Shown here in pieces: positions 19,295 to 26,794 of a DNA stretch of 64,000 nucleotides (its first letter is position 1; the number at the start of each line of letters is the position of its first letter). The position numbers were made by a program, and so were the translations under genes. The DNA lies in the NCBI RefSeq assembly GCF_002270055.1, contig NZ_NIBG01000001.1:1-64000 (forward strand). The letters are read 5' to 3'. Under the pieces are notes generated by a model. The model worked only from the letters and a program-made list of their open reading frames with translations. It searched no databases and was not told the DNA's origin. The stretch comes from Anaeromicrobium sediminis. GTDB taxonomy: Bacteria > Bacillota > Clostridia > Peptostreptococcales > Thermotaleaceae.

Positions 19295-20389
19295 TTATAT
19301 TAAACTGTTCTTTAAAGTCCTTCTTTTTATCTCAGCTACGATAAGAATAATGATAGGAAAAATCACTTGGAATAGAAAAGCAAAGGGTGGCCATACATCT
19401 ATACCCCATTCAACCCATTCCATTACACTATCATGTAAAAAATAGGATAAAATAAGCATTAGTAAAGAAATAGGCGTCACTATAAACCTATAATCATCAA
19501 GAGCAAATATTTTACTAATACCTATGCATGTTGCTAATAGACATATACAAAACTTTGCGAAGGTCCCAATACTGAACAGAATATTTACAACTGCTTCTGC
19601 TCTTTGGAGCAATCTCCCAACGGATATCCTTGAAGCAGCAAGGTGAGCAGGAAAGTATTGGGTTGCAGCTGTATTAATGCCGAGAACTAGAATATATGTC
19701 ATTCCCAATATAAGCAGTAATATTCCAGCGATTAGTAGTCCTATAATGTATATCTTATAAGGTGATTTTCTAGTTTCAAAACTACTAAATACCATTGTGA
19801 AAATTACTATTTCTCCAAAGGGGAATGAAAATGCTGAAAAAGCCCCTTTAATAATTGGACCAATTTCACTAGAAAATATGGGATGAATATTAGTTATATT
19901 TATTTCTGGAATTAACAACAATACAAAAATAGTTATTATAAATATAAGTATAGGAAGGAAAATTTTTCCCCAACGTGCTAGTACTTCAATGCCTAATTTT
20001 ACAGTATATGTTCCTACTACGACACTAAGAATGTTAAAAGCTATTCCAGGTGTTTTAGGAAAGGCAAGAGTTGTAAAGACAAAATCAATGTATGTTAGAA
20101 TCAGAGCATTTAGGTGAAAGGCAAACCATATATATAGTAGACCTATTATCTTTCCAATAAGCTTTCCAAAACAAATTTCAAGAATATCAAACAAATCCCT
20201 GTGTGGAAAAAGATAGTGAAGTCTAGCGAATATAAAACATATTACTAATGTCATGAGCATTGCTAAAATAATAGATAACCATAAATCCTGTTTAGCTTCA
20301 ATTCCCCGTATTAAAATTGTAGCTGTACCTACAAGGAACATAATTATGAGATATATACTTTGTTTGTCAGTAATAATTGTCCTGTTCAC
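19295..20389 (-). CDS. GerAB-like spore germination permease
   Basis: GerAB proteins form the membrane B subunit of nutrient germinant receptors and belong to the APC transporter superfamily. The 364-residue product is hydrophobic with about ten membrane segments and fits the family length. I chose GTG 20389 (reading NRTIITDKQSIYLIIMF) because the upstream in-frame TTG at 20404 is part of a TTGGAGGAC ribosome-binding site. No gerAA or gerAC partner is adjacent, which is unusual, since receptors are normally encoded as A-B-C operons. It lies between the two tRNA-Sec copies, so it may have arrived with an earlier mobile event or be a stranded remnant of an operon. Confidence 0.85.
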   Translation of the reverse strand: MNRTIITDKQSIYLIIMFLVGTATILIRGIEAKQDLWLSIILAMLMTLVICFIFARLHYLFPHRDLFDILEICFGKLIGKIIGLLYIWFAFHLNALILTYIDFVFTTLAFPKTPGIAFNILSVVVGTYTVKLGIEVLARWGKIFLPILIFIITIFVLLLIPEINITNIHPIFSSEIGPIIKGAFSAFSFPFGEIVIFTMVFSSFETRKSPYKIYIIGLLIAGILLLILGMTYILVLGINTAATQYFPAHLAASRISVGRLLQRAEAVVNILFSIGTFAKFCICLLATCIGISKIFALDDYRFIVTPISLLMLILSYFLHDSVMEWVEWGIDVWPPFAFLFQVIFPIIILIVAEIKRRTLKNSLI

Positions 20390-20560
20390 TAGCAAGTCCT
20401 CCAAGCATTTTGTAGAAATAAAATTGATATATATAATAGTTTAACCAAATATTTCTTTTCTAATAAATTTGGTAACAGTATTGATTATGCTAAAGGGCAA
20501 GGGGCCAGGAAATCTGTCCCGCTAGTTCATCTTATTTCACCGCCTCAGTGTCGTCTTAAG

Positions 20561-20684
20561 ACGTCGAAAAATGTAAAAAATATCTCTTGACATAAAATAC
20601 ATATGTGCTATAATGTAATAGTGCCAAGGAGAAAGGTACTACATGGGAGTAGATGGTGGCTGGTGTTGCCTCTGGTCTTCAAAA
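20561..20684 (+). repeat. Direct-repeat copy 2: selC promoter and tRNA 5' half
   Basis: The intact counterpart of 18843-18966, same length. The repeat boundary on the right is the anticodon loop, the same place where the island's attachment core begins. Confidence 0.9.
20587..20614 (+). promoter_or_regulatory. Promoter of selC
   Basis: TTGACA (20587-20592), 16 bp, TATAAT (20609-20614); both consensus. Transcription reaching past the tRNA would enter the island integrase gene. Confidence 0.85.
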
Positions 20685-20741
20685 CCAGTTTGAGGGGTTA
20701 GTAGCCTCTTAGGTGGGTTCGATTCCCACATATTCCCGCCA
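20645..20741 (+). tRNA. selC: tRNA-Sec (anticodon TCA)
   Basis: The 97-nt gene has the long acceptor arm of tRNA-Sec (GGGAGTAG against ATATTCCC, closing pair weak). The anticodon arm is CTGGT-CTTCAAA-ACCAG with UCA anticodon. A long variable arm (GAGG...CCTC) and T arm GTGGG-TTCGATT-CCCAC follow, then discriminator G and an encoded CCA. It reads UGA, as needed for selD. The 3' part from 20674 doubles as the island attachment site. Confidence 0.96.
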
Positions 20742-20746
20742 ATTAT
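20674..20746 (+). repeat. attL: left 73-bp attachment repeat
   Basis: GGTCTTCAAAACC through the tRNA 3' end plus ATTAT. It is identical over 73 nt to 37313-37385. It begins in the anticodon arm and restores the tRNA on this side. Confidence 0.95.
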
Positions 20747-20864
20747 GATAATATAAATGGTTTCAACAAATTATGTTGAAGCCATTTTTTATTTTGAATT
20801 TTTTATAAACCAGTATGTTCAATACCACTTTACATGGAATTTTAAATCAATGGAGGTATTGAAA

Positions 20865-21851
20865 ATGGCCATTTCTATGAATGGAAGAAAGAAAATCAAA
20901 ACCAGTATGAAAGTAGACCAATTTTCACGTAAGGAAATTACTATCAAAGAATTTATTGAACTACACAATGAATTTATTAGGGACAAGATGTTGGAAAATC
21001 TATCTCAGAAGACAATTAAAGACCATAAATATTTATTCACATTTCTTACTCGTTGGATTGAGCAATCCAACTGGTCTGATACAAACCAGTGTGTTCAAAA
21101 GTCATTATTTATGGACTATAAAGAATATATGTTGTATGAAAAGAACTATGCTCCATGTACTGTAAACATAAGACTTAGACCATTAAAAGCATATATAAAC
21201 TGGTTGTTAAAGAATCAATACATAAAGAATAACTTTAATAATCATATTAAGCTTGTTAAAGTTGCTGACGATAGAATTATGCCTCTTTCAAAGATAGAGG
21301 TTAAGAAATTAATTGAAGTAATTGGAAATTACACTTATGCACGATTTAGGGACTTGACTATTACCATAACTATTCTTGATTGTGGCATACGAATTGGGGA
21401 GCTTCTTCAAACTACGATTAATGATGTGAATTTTGCAAAAGGATTTATTATAGTACGTGCTAAGGTAAGTAAGACAAGAACAGAAAGAATTTTACCTGTA
21501 TCTAAAAGAACATTGAATCATTTAGAACAATTAAAGGAGATAGCAATAGAACAAAATCAGATACATTTATTTCTATCAACAACTGGTAAAAAGGCAATTG
21601 CTGAAGGCGACATTTTCACGAATTTTCGTAAATACAAGGTATATGCCAATATAAATAAAAAATGTACTCCATATGTTTTAAAGCATACTTTCGCTACACA
21701 AATGGTTAAAAAGGGAGTAGACATATTTACACTACAACGCCTAATGGGGCATAATAATATCACAACAACTAGACAGTATGTATATTTAGACAATGATGAT
21801 ATTTTGGAGAAGCATAGACAAAGTGATATATTAAACTATTTCTTTACATAA
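20865..21851 (+). CDS. Tyrosine recombinase, island integrase
   Basis: Likely catalyses integration at selC. The 328-residue product has a SAM-like N-terminal domain (FIELHNEFIRDKMLENLSQ) and the catalytic domain. Arg176 lies in CGIRIGEL, a lysine in VSKTRTERILP, His296 in LMGHNNITTTRQY, and the nucleophile is Tyr305. The second box, normally HxxR, reads Tyr270-V-L-Lys273 before HTFATQM, so both conserved residues of that box are replaced. I chose ATG 20865 because GGAGG is 8 nt upstream; the frame from 20757 would start six bases after the tRNA DNA. A terminator follows. Confidence 0.9.
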   Translation: MAISMNGRKKIKTSMKVDQFSRKEITIKEFIELHNEFIRDKMLENLSQKTIKDHKYLFTFLTRWIEQSNWSDTNQCVQKSLFMDYKEYMLYEKNYAPCTVNIRLRPLKAYINWLLKNQYIKNNFNNHIKLVKVADDRIMPLSKIEVKKLIEVIGNYTYARFRDLTITITILDCGIRIGELLQTTINDVNFAKGFIIVRAKVSKTRTERILPVSKRTLNHLEQLKEIAIEQNQIHLFLSTTGKKAIAEGDIFTNFRKYKVYANINKKCTPYVLKHTFATQMVKKGVDIFTLQRLMGHNNITTTRQYVYLDNDDILEKHRQSDILNYFFT

Positions 21852-21852
21852 A

Positions 21853-21878
21853 AGGATGCAGAAATGCATTCTTTTTTA
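21853..21878 (+). terminator. Terminator after integrase
   Basis: GGATGCA-GAAA-TGCATTC stem-loop followed by TTTTTT. Confidence 0.8.
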
Positions 21879-21936
21879 TTTTAATTGTGTATATAAGGCA
21901 TTTTAATATCTAGAGTAGTTTAGTATAGTCAATATA

Positions 21937-22007
21937 CTTTCTGGCCTTCAGATTCCCGATTTGACGCGTTTGAATTTCTAAGTAGACCTGTTGGACTACT
22001 GAAAACG
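21937..22007 (+). repeat. Degenerate repeat, copy 1
   Basis: CTTTCTGGCCTTCAGATT, then 40 nt on AGACCTGTT and GAAAA, match in order and spacing a segment at 23810-23880. Origin unknown; possibly two relics of the same lost sequence. Confidence 0.45.
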
Positions 22008-22055
22008 CTATAAGTAAGATATCGGTATCAGAAGGCAAATTAATAAACAATAGCA

Positions 22056-22208
22056 AGGCATACCAATGCGACGATGATGTATAAAGCAGGAGTAAAAACT
22101 AAAGTCATGCAGGAAAGATTTGGACACTCAGTTATATCTACTACATTAGATATATACACTCATTTATTTAAGGAAGACCAAGAAGAAGTGTCAAGTATTC
22201 TTAGATAA
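22056..22208 (+). pseudogene. C-terminal relic of a second tyrosine integrase
   Basis: The frame reads RHTNATMMYKAGVKTKVMQ, then ERFGHSVISTTLDIYTHLF and ends at a stop at 22206-22208. This matches boxes II and III of phage-type integrases (RHT..., GHS, Tyr in DIYTH), with stop codons immediately upstream and no start or N-terminal part. Unlike the live integrase it keeps the canonical RHT, so it comes from a different recombinase, presumably from an older element at this site. Confidence 0.85.
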
Positions 22209-22741
22209 TAAAGTGTTTAGATAAATAATTAAAAGAGTATTGCGATTGCATTAAATTTAATTTTGGTATATTATAGCAAAGTTATGAAATATGTAAGCAT
22301 GTAATTTGAAGATAAAGGCAAATATTCCTAAATCAGTACACAAACACCATAACATATGTATAAAAAGCGAATGAGATTCAGGGAAGAGTAGATAGCAGAC
22401 ATTGTACACTATGCTACGTATGTATATTAAGGGTTAGTAGAAAAAGTGGTTGTTCAGTAATATAAGCAAAAATCACTTTATGGTTTTGTACAATTACATA
22501 TTTATGATAAAATAGAATTTTGAAGAAAAGGTGTGACAAATTTAAGGATTAAGTGAATTGAGAAGGGGGATTATAATTAGTTTTGATGAGTTATAGTACA
22601 CAAAAATTGGAGATAGTTTAGTTGATTATGTCTATAGGTATGAATTGTATTAAGACAGTGGAGCAATCTTTGGTAAAGAAAACTTAAATTAAATAACAAT
22701 GAGAAAAAATAATAACTGATATAAAAGCGAGGTTAATTATA
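22209..22741 (+). other. AT-rich gap without recognisable genes
   Basis: I see no convincing ORF. A possible promoter (TTGTAC near 22484 and TAAAAT near 22506) precedes the next gene. A G-rich SD-like run near 22565 is followed only by stops, which suggests decayed coding sequence. Confidence 0.35.
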
Positions 22742-23245
22742 ATGTTAATATTAAATATTTTTGGAAGTATAGTAAGTATAGTTGGATTTATAGTTACATA
22801 TATAGTGAATCCACTAATGAAGAAATATAATAAGAATGAGAAAATTAGTAGAATAATTGATTCTTCAATAAAGCCGTTGTTATTAATTGTAATATTTATA
22901 TTAATAGCAACAAACTGTGTAACATACGCTTATATAATAGAGGAAAATAGTAAAGTAAATGTAGCTAATGAGCTCATTAATTCTTTTCCTAAATCGGATA
23001 GAATTGGTTTTGCAAGTAACGGACAGTTAAGAGGTTTTACAATAAATGGTTACAATTTTATTGTTAAGTATAAATTAATGGATTCAATTGAGTTAGAAAA
23101 GCTAGATAAATTTTTATTTGCCGATTTATTACTAACTGAAAAAGGAAAAGATTTGGATCATTCAACTGAAAGAAAATTATTATTAGAAGCATTTGATACT
23201 GTCCTAACAATTGTGAGAAAGCAATCAACTGTACACTATTATTAA
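22742..23245 (+). CDS. Hypothetical membrane protein, island
   Basis: The 167-residue product has two N-terminal membrane segments (about residues 3-23 and 46-67: LNIFGSIVSIVGFIVTYIV and LLLIVIFILIATNCVTYAYI). A soluble C-terminal domain of about 95 residues follows, which I do not recognise. The SD is GAGG 8 nt upstream. A terminator lies at 23520, with a 275-nt gap that holds no obvious gene. Two-membrane-segment plus small soluble domain proteins are frequent cargo on islands, but no function can be assigned. Confidence 0.6.
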   Translation: MLILNIFGSIVSIVGFIVTYIVNPLMKKYNKNEKISRIIDSSIKPLLLIVIFILIATNCVTYAYIIEENSKVNVANELINSFPKSDRIGFASNGQLRGFTINGYNFIVKYKLMDSIELEKLDKFLFADLLLTEKGKDLDHSTERKLLLEAFDTVLTIVRKQSTVHYY

Positions 23246-23519
23246 ATATACAGTGATTTTGAGATATTCTAAACTTCTATACATAATACTTGCTAACAAA
23301 ACATTGCTGACACCAAACCACTTAGCTAGAACAAACATTTGTTTAGCTCTTGTATAGGTCACGAGAGTATACTTATAGGGTAGTGTAGCATTAGTAATAC
23401 GAAGCGTTAGGTGAAATAATTAGTTACTCATTATCTATATTATGTGATACATGTGTTAGTCGTCTTTTAATAAGCTACTTCAACTTTAAATAAGGTAAAC
23501 AGATAGATTAAATTAAGAG
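23246..23519 (+). other. Gap after hypothetical membrane gene
   Basis: No ORF, hairpin or promoter here that I can support, up to the terminator at 23520. Confidence 0.3.
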
Positions 23520-23542
23520 AGAACCAGTTAGGTTCTTTTTTT
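23520..23542 (+). terminator. Terminator
   Basis: AGAACC-AGTTA-GGTTCT followed by seven T residues. Confidence 0.75.
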
Positions 23543-23809
23543 ATTGAAGATAAACAATTAGAGGGGCAATGTGATTTTAGTCCGTTATAAGGATGGTTAG
23601 AAGATTAGAAGAAAATTTCATAAAAATTAAATAAGCTAGTGTACTCAACCATTGTTTTTTAAATGGTAACCTAATAAGAAAAAGTAATAGTATCAATCTA
23701 TTTACTAATTATACATAGAAAGCATATAGAATTACATCTATTTTTAAATGCAAAGAATTGAATAAAAGATTGGTTTTACATATACAAGATGATAGTGGCA
23801 CACATTTAT

Positions 23810-23880
23810 CTTTCTGACCTTGAGATTTGGATTATAGGGTGATTAATACATAAACTAGACCTGTTCATCCATTGAAGATA
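23810..23880 (+). repeat. Degenerate repeat, copy 2
   Basis: CTTTCTGACCTTGAGATT then AGACCTGTT and GAAGA in the same order as at 21937-22007. The surrounding 23543-24470 is AT-rich with only short broken frames. Confidence 0.45.
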
Positions 23881-23980
23881 CTGTGGTCAAGTGGTGACTT
23901 CAAATTATGAATATGAGAGAAGCGTGATAATTTAGAAAAGGCAATAATGCAAGGGGATAAACATATCACATGAAAGTAGG

Positions 23981-24010
23981 ATAGGTACTATACGTAGTAT
24001 CTATTTTTTT
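23981..24010 (+). terminator. Terminator in decayed region
   Basis: ATAGGTACTA-TACG-TAGTATCTAT (one G-T pair) followed by seven T residues. No intact gene precedes it, which supports loss of an upstream gene. Confidence 0.7.
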
Positions 24011-24470
24011 ATGAGTAATTATTCTAGAGATGATTTGAAAAAGTTCTTAAGGATGATTTGGACTTTATGGTTAGGTATTGGTAGGCAATAAGAGTATAAG
24101 GGTATTCAGAATACATACTAGCAGAAAAAATAAGCGAAGTCGACTAAACTTCCGAAATAGATAGAAAGTTCAATTTAACAAAGAATCACTTACAAAAATA
24201 TTACTTCATAAAATCGAAAAAACTTTAAGAAAATAGATTGGAGAAAGAAAAAAGCGTATGAAATGACTAGGGTTATACCGACATACATACGATGATTTTA
24301 ATCAAAAAATCATAGATAAATATATCGTATTATTAGTTTTATCATATAATATTAGCTATGTATGTTGAAAATAAGGTAACAATGATTAAAACTCAATAAT
24401 ACATATGATGATATTGAAATTAATTAAGATACTTATAGAATAAATTTTTAAAAGAAATTTAAAAAAGGTA

Positions 24471-24499
24471 TTGACAAACGATTTAAGAGGATATAAAAT
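24471..24499 (+). promoter_or_regulatory. Promoter of micro-ORF
   Basis: TTGACA, 17 bp, TAAAAT, about 65 nt upstream of the 24-codon ORF. Confidence 0.6.
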
Positions 24500-24565
24500 A
24501 AGATTAAATCAAACACGAAATATAATAATTTACAAAATTCAATTAAATGGAAAGGAGAAAATAAT

Positions 24566-24640
24566 ATGATAAAAAAGTTATACAAAAAAATTATAAATAA
24601 AGCCACTACAAACACAAAATATAATAATGATCATTGGTGA
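24566..24640 (+). CDS. Possible 24-residue basic peptide
   Basis: An ATG follows a very strong AAAGGAG site at ideal distance and a good promoter. The product begins MIKKLYKKIINKATTNTKYN and ends in DHW: lysine-rich, no membrane segment or signal peptide. It lies about 150 nt before the recombinase-fold protein, which has its own promoter. It could be a short peptide regulator or a leader peptide, or the truncated remains of a longer gene. Confidence 0.4.
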   Translation: MIKKLYKKIINKATTNTKYNNDHW

Positions 24641-24718
24641 TGAATGATAATAGGCAAACAAATATTTCTTCAAATCTGAAGGTGTAAAAATAACATCACA
24701 AGATTAGATACATATGAT

Positions 24719-24746
24719 TTGATATTTTATGATGCTTTGCTATAAT
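24719..24746 (+). promoter_or_regulatory. Promoter of recombinase-fold protein
   Basis: TTGATA, 16 bp, TATAAT; the start codon is 43 nt further on. Confidence 0.65.
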
Positions 24747-24788
24747 CGTATATATATTTACATTAACAGACCTAAAGGAGTTAGTATT

Positions 24789-25742
24789 ATGAATAAGGAA
24801 TCATTTAAAAGAGCCATTGAATATATAGAAGCTCAAAGCATAAAATCTGAGAAAACAAAAAAACTCTATAGAGATATTTTACAAAAAATCTTTACTAAAG
24901 AAGAAGAGTTACGAAAACCATACGTCGAATTTACATATCATGAAGCAATTGATATGTTAAAGTTTTGGAAGATAAAAACACTCCGTTCGTTAAATATCAT
25001 CAATACAATTCTTAATAAATATATTGAATTTTACGTTAATGAAGGTATGGCTAATCCAAAAGAGGTTATATTTTTAAGCGAAGAAGATTTAAAGCTGTGT
25101 ATCTACAGTGATTATGATAACAAATATTTTACATCAGTTGAAGAATATGAGTATTTTGTTGAAAACTTTTGTCACAATGCCCAAGATGCAGTTGTATATA
25201 CATTAAGGTTTGAGGGTGTTGGTGGAAGACAGCACGAAGAAATCAGAAATCTAAGAGAAGAAGATTGTAATACAGAAACTAATGAATTAACTTTAAGAAG
25301 TACAGATAAAGATGGAAATGAACAAGTAAGAACCATTAAAATAAGTAATGTCAGTATGAGAGTTATTCAAGATGCCATTAATGAAACTTCTTACTTCAAA
25401 AACAATGGATTAGAAAACCCTGACAACAAGACACAAAAATTTACCGTTTCTAGGAATGGATACGTAGTACGATACTCGGGAAGAGAATCTTACGAGCCAG
25501 TTAAATTTTATCTTATTAACGATAGGGTAAAAAAGTTATCTAGAGCATATGGGAAGGAACTACTTAATCCGAAAAACGTATTCTACAGTGGAATGGTATT
25601 AAGGCTTAAAGAATTAGAAGATAACAAGGGCGAGTTAACAACACAAGATTATAAAGCCATCCACAAGAGGTATGGATTGAGTGAAAACACATGGTTCTAT
25701 AGCAAACAACTATATCAAAATATTAAACAATATTTGAGCTAG
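24789..25742 (+). CDS. Tyrosine-recombinase-fold protein with degenerate active site, possible MrpR-like repressor
   Basis: The 317-residue product has an N-terminal SAM-like helical domain and a C-terminal domain that still shows the first recombinase box (Arg147 in GVGGRQHEEIRNLREEDC). Where HxxR should be it reads FYSGMVLRL, and where GHxx...Y should be it reads YGLSENTWFY. Catalysis is therefore unlikely. The SPbeta phage repressor MrpR (YopR) is known to be a catalytically dead tyrosine-recombinase fold that binds DNA, and this protein resembles that plan. Assigning the repressor role is inference. ATG 24789 follows AAAGGAG; the frame from 24729 overlaps the promoter. Confidence 0.6.
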   Translation: MNKESFKRAIEYIEAQSIKSEKTKKLYRDILQKIFTKEEELRKPYVEFTYHEAIDMLKFWKIKTLRSLNIINTILNKYIEFYVNEGMANPKEVIFLSEEDLKLCIYSDYDNKYFTSVEEYEYFVENFCHNAQDAVVYTLRFEGVGGRQHEEIRNLREEDCNTETNELTLRSTDKDGNEQVRTIKISNVSMRVIQDAINETSYFKNNGLENPDNKTQKFTVSRNGYVVRYSGRESYEPVKFYLINDRVKKLSRAYGKELLNPKNVFYSGMVLRLKELEDNKGELTTQDYKAIHKRYGLSENTWFYSKQLYQNIKQYLS

Positions 25743-25868
25743 AAGGATAAGTTATTGTTGGTGTAGAAAAAGTTTCAGTTACTATGATTTTGATATTTAA
25801 TTATTTTTCATCATATAACGCCTTTAACAAAACCCAAAAATTCAAAAAGAAAGCAGGAGGATGTTTAT

Positions 25869-26681
25869 ATGAAGAATCAAATCAAAAGTAATCAAGTAAA
25901 AGTAGGAATTAAACTACAAAATAAGTTAGAGAGTGAATTAACGACTAGGGTCGAAATGTACTATATAAACCTCGATATAGAAACAAATCGAAAAGGTTAC
26001 TGTTTCAATATATATGATAATAAATATGACTACAAAAAAGTATTGGTAGATTTTTCCGAAGACAAAACATTAGATTGTTACATCAATGAGGTATTATCTA
26101 GCTTGGAGTATGGAAAATTTGCTATTCATCTAGCAAATGCAACAGAAATATTCTTATTGGAGTTATTGGAAGAAAATAAAATTGGTCATGAATTTTTATA
26201 CATAAGTGAGGCGGAGCTATATACGTGGGACGATTCTATAGGGGATTCTATTCCAATTTCAGAAATAACAAATTTAAATTATAATCCAGAAAACCTTATG
26301 TTAGAGATTGTTACTTTCGGTGATTATAAGTATTGGATAGATTTAAAAAATAAGGATATTAAAATGTTAGAGCTTACGCATAACGAAGATACACAAGTCC
26401 TAAAGCTGAGCGAAGAAGATATAATTCATGATATACTTTGTAATTGGTTCGAAGAGATGACTGACAAACTTTTAGATTGTTCACTTGAAGAAATAATACA
26501 AGGACTTAAAGATGAACTTCAAATAATGATAGACGAAGATTGTGCAAGTCATCTTGAAGAAGAATTATTAGTAAAGTTACAAAATCCTTCTACAGAGATG
26601 TTATATGATATAGACAAAAAATATCTTCATAAAAAGAAAATGTTTATTGAGTCACAAAAACAATATGCTAAAACGGTATAG
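25869..26681 (+). CDS. Hypothetical acidic protein, island
   Basis: The 270-residue product is acidic and soluble, with no signal peptide or membrane segment. I recognise no domain. A charged helical stretch near residues 175-250 (EEMTDKLLDCSLEEIIQGLK) might form a coiled coil. ATG 25869 follows CAGGAGG. It sits between the repressor-like gene and the helicase-like gene, which points to a role in island maintenance rather than cargo, but this is only positional. Confidence 0.6.
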   Translation: MKNQIKSNQVKVGIKLQNKLESELTTRVEMYYINLDIETNRKGYCFNIYDNKYDYKKVLVDFSEDKTLDCYINEVLSSLEYGKFAIHLANATEIFLLELLEENKIGHEFLYISEAELYTWDDSIGDSIPISEITNLNYNPENLMLEIVTFGDYKYWIDLKNKDIKMLELTHNEDTQVLKLSEEDIIHDILCNWFEEMTDKLLDCSLEEIIQGLKDELQIMIDEDCASHLEEELLVKLQNPSTEMLYDIDKKYLHKKKMFIESQKQYAKTV

Positions 26682-26745
26682 TTCACGTAAAGAGTGATAT
26701 AGCAGTAGATAAATCTAAAAAAACTTTATAATAAGGTCATATAAG

Positions 26746-26790
26746 AAGCACCTTAGCACATGAATTAACAATACTATTTCGGAGGTGCTT
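26746..26790 (+). promoter_or_regulatory. Inverted repeat covering the SD of the helicase-like gene
   Basis: AAGCACCT (26746-26753) is perfectly complementary to AGGTGCTT (26783-26790), which contains most of the GGAGGTG ribosome-binding site 5 nt before ATG 26795. If folded, the RNA hides the SD. With TTTT following, it could also act as a weak terminator. Confidence 0.6.
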
Positions 26791-26794
26791 TTAT

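Noticed and set aside
24566-25742. Arbitrium system (AimR/AimP) because of small peptide and MrpR-like neighbour
   Set aside because: There is no TPR receptor gene and the peptide lacks a secretion signal and the typical C-terminal signal hexapeptide.
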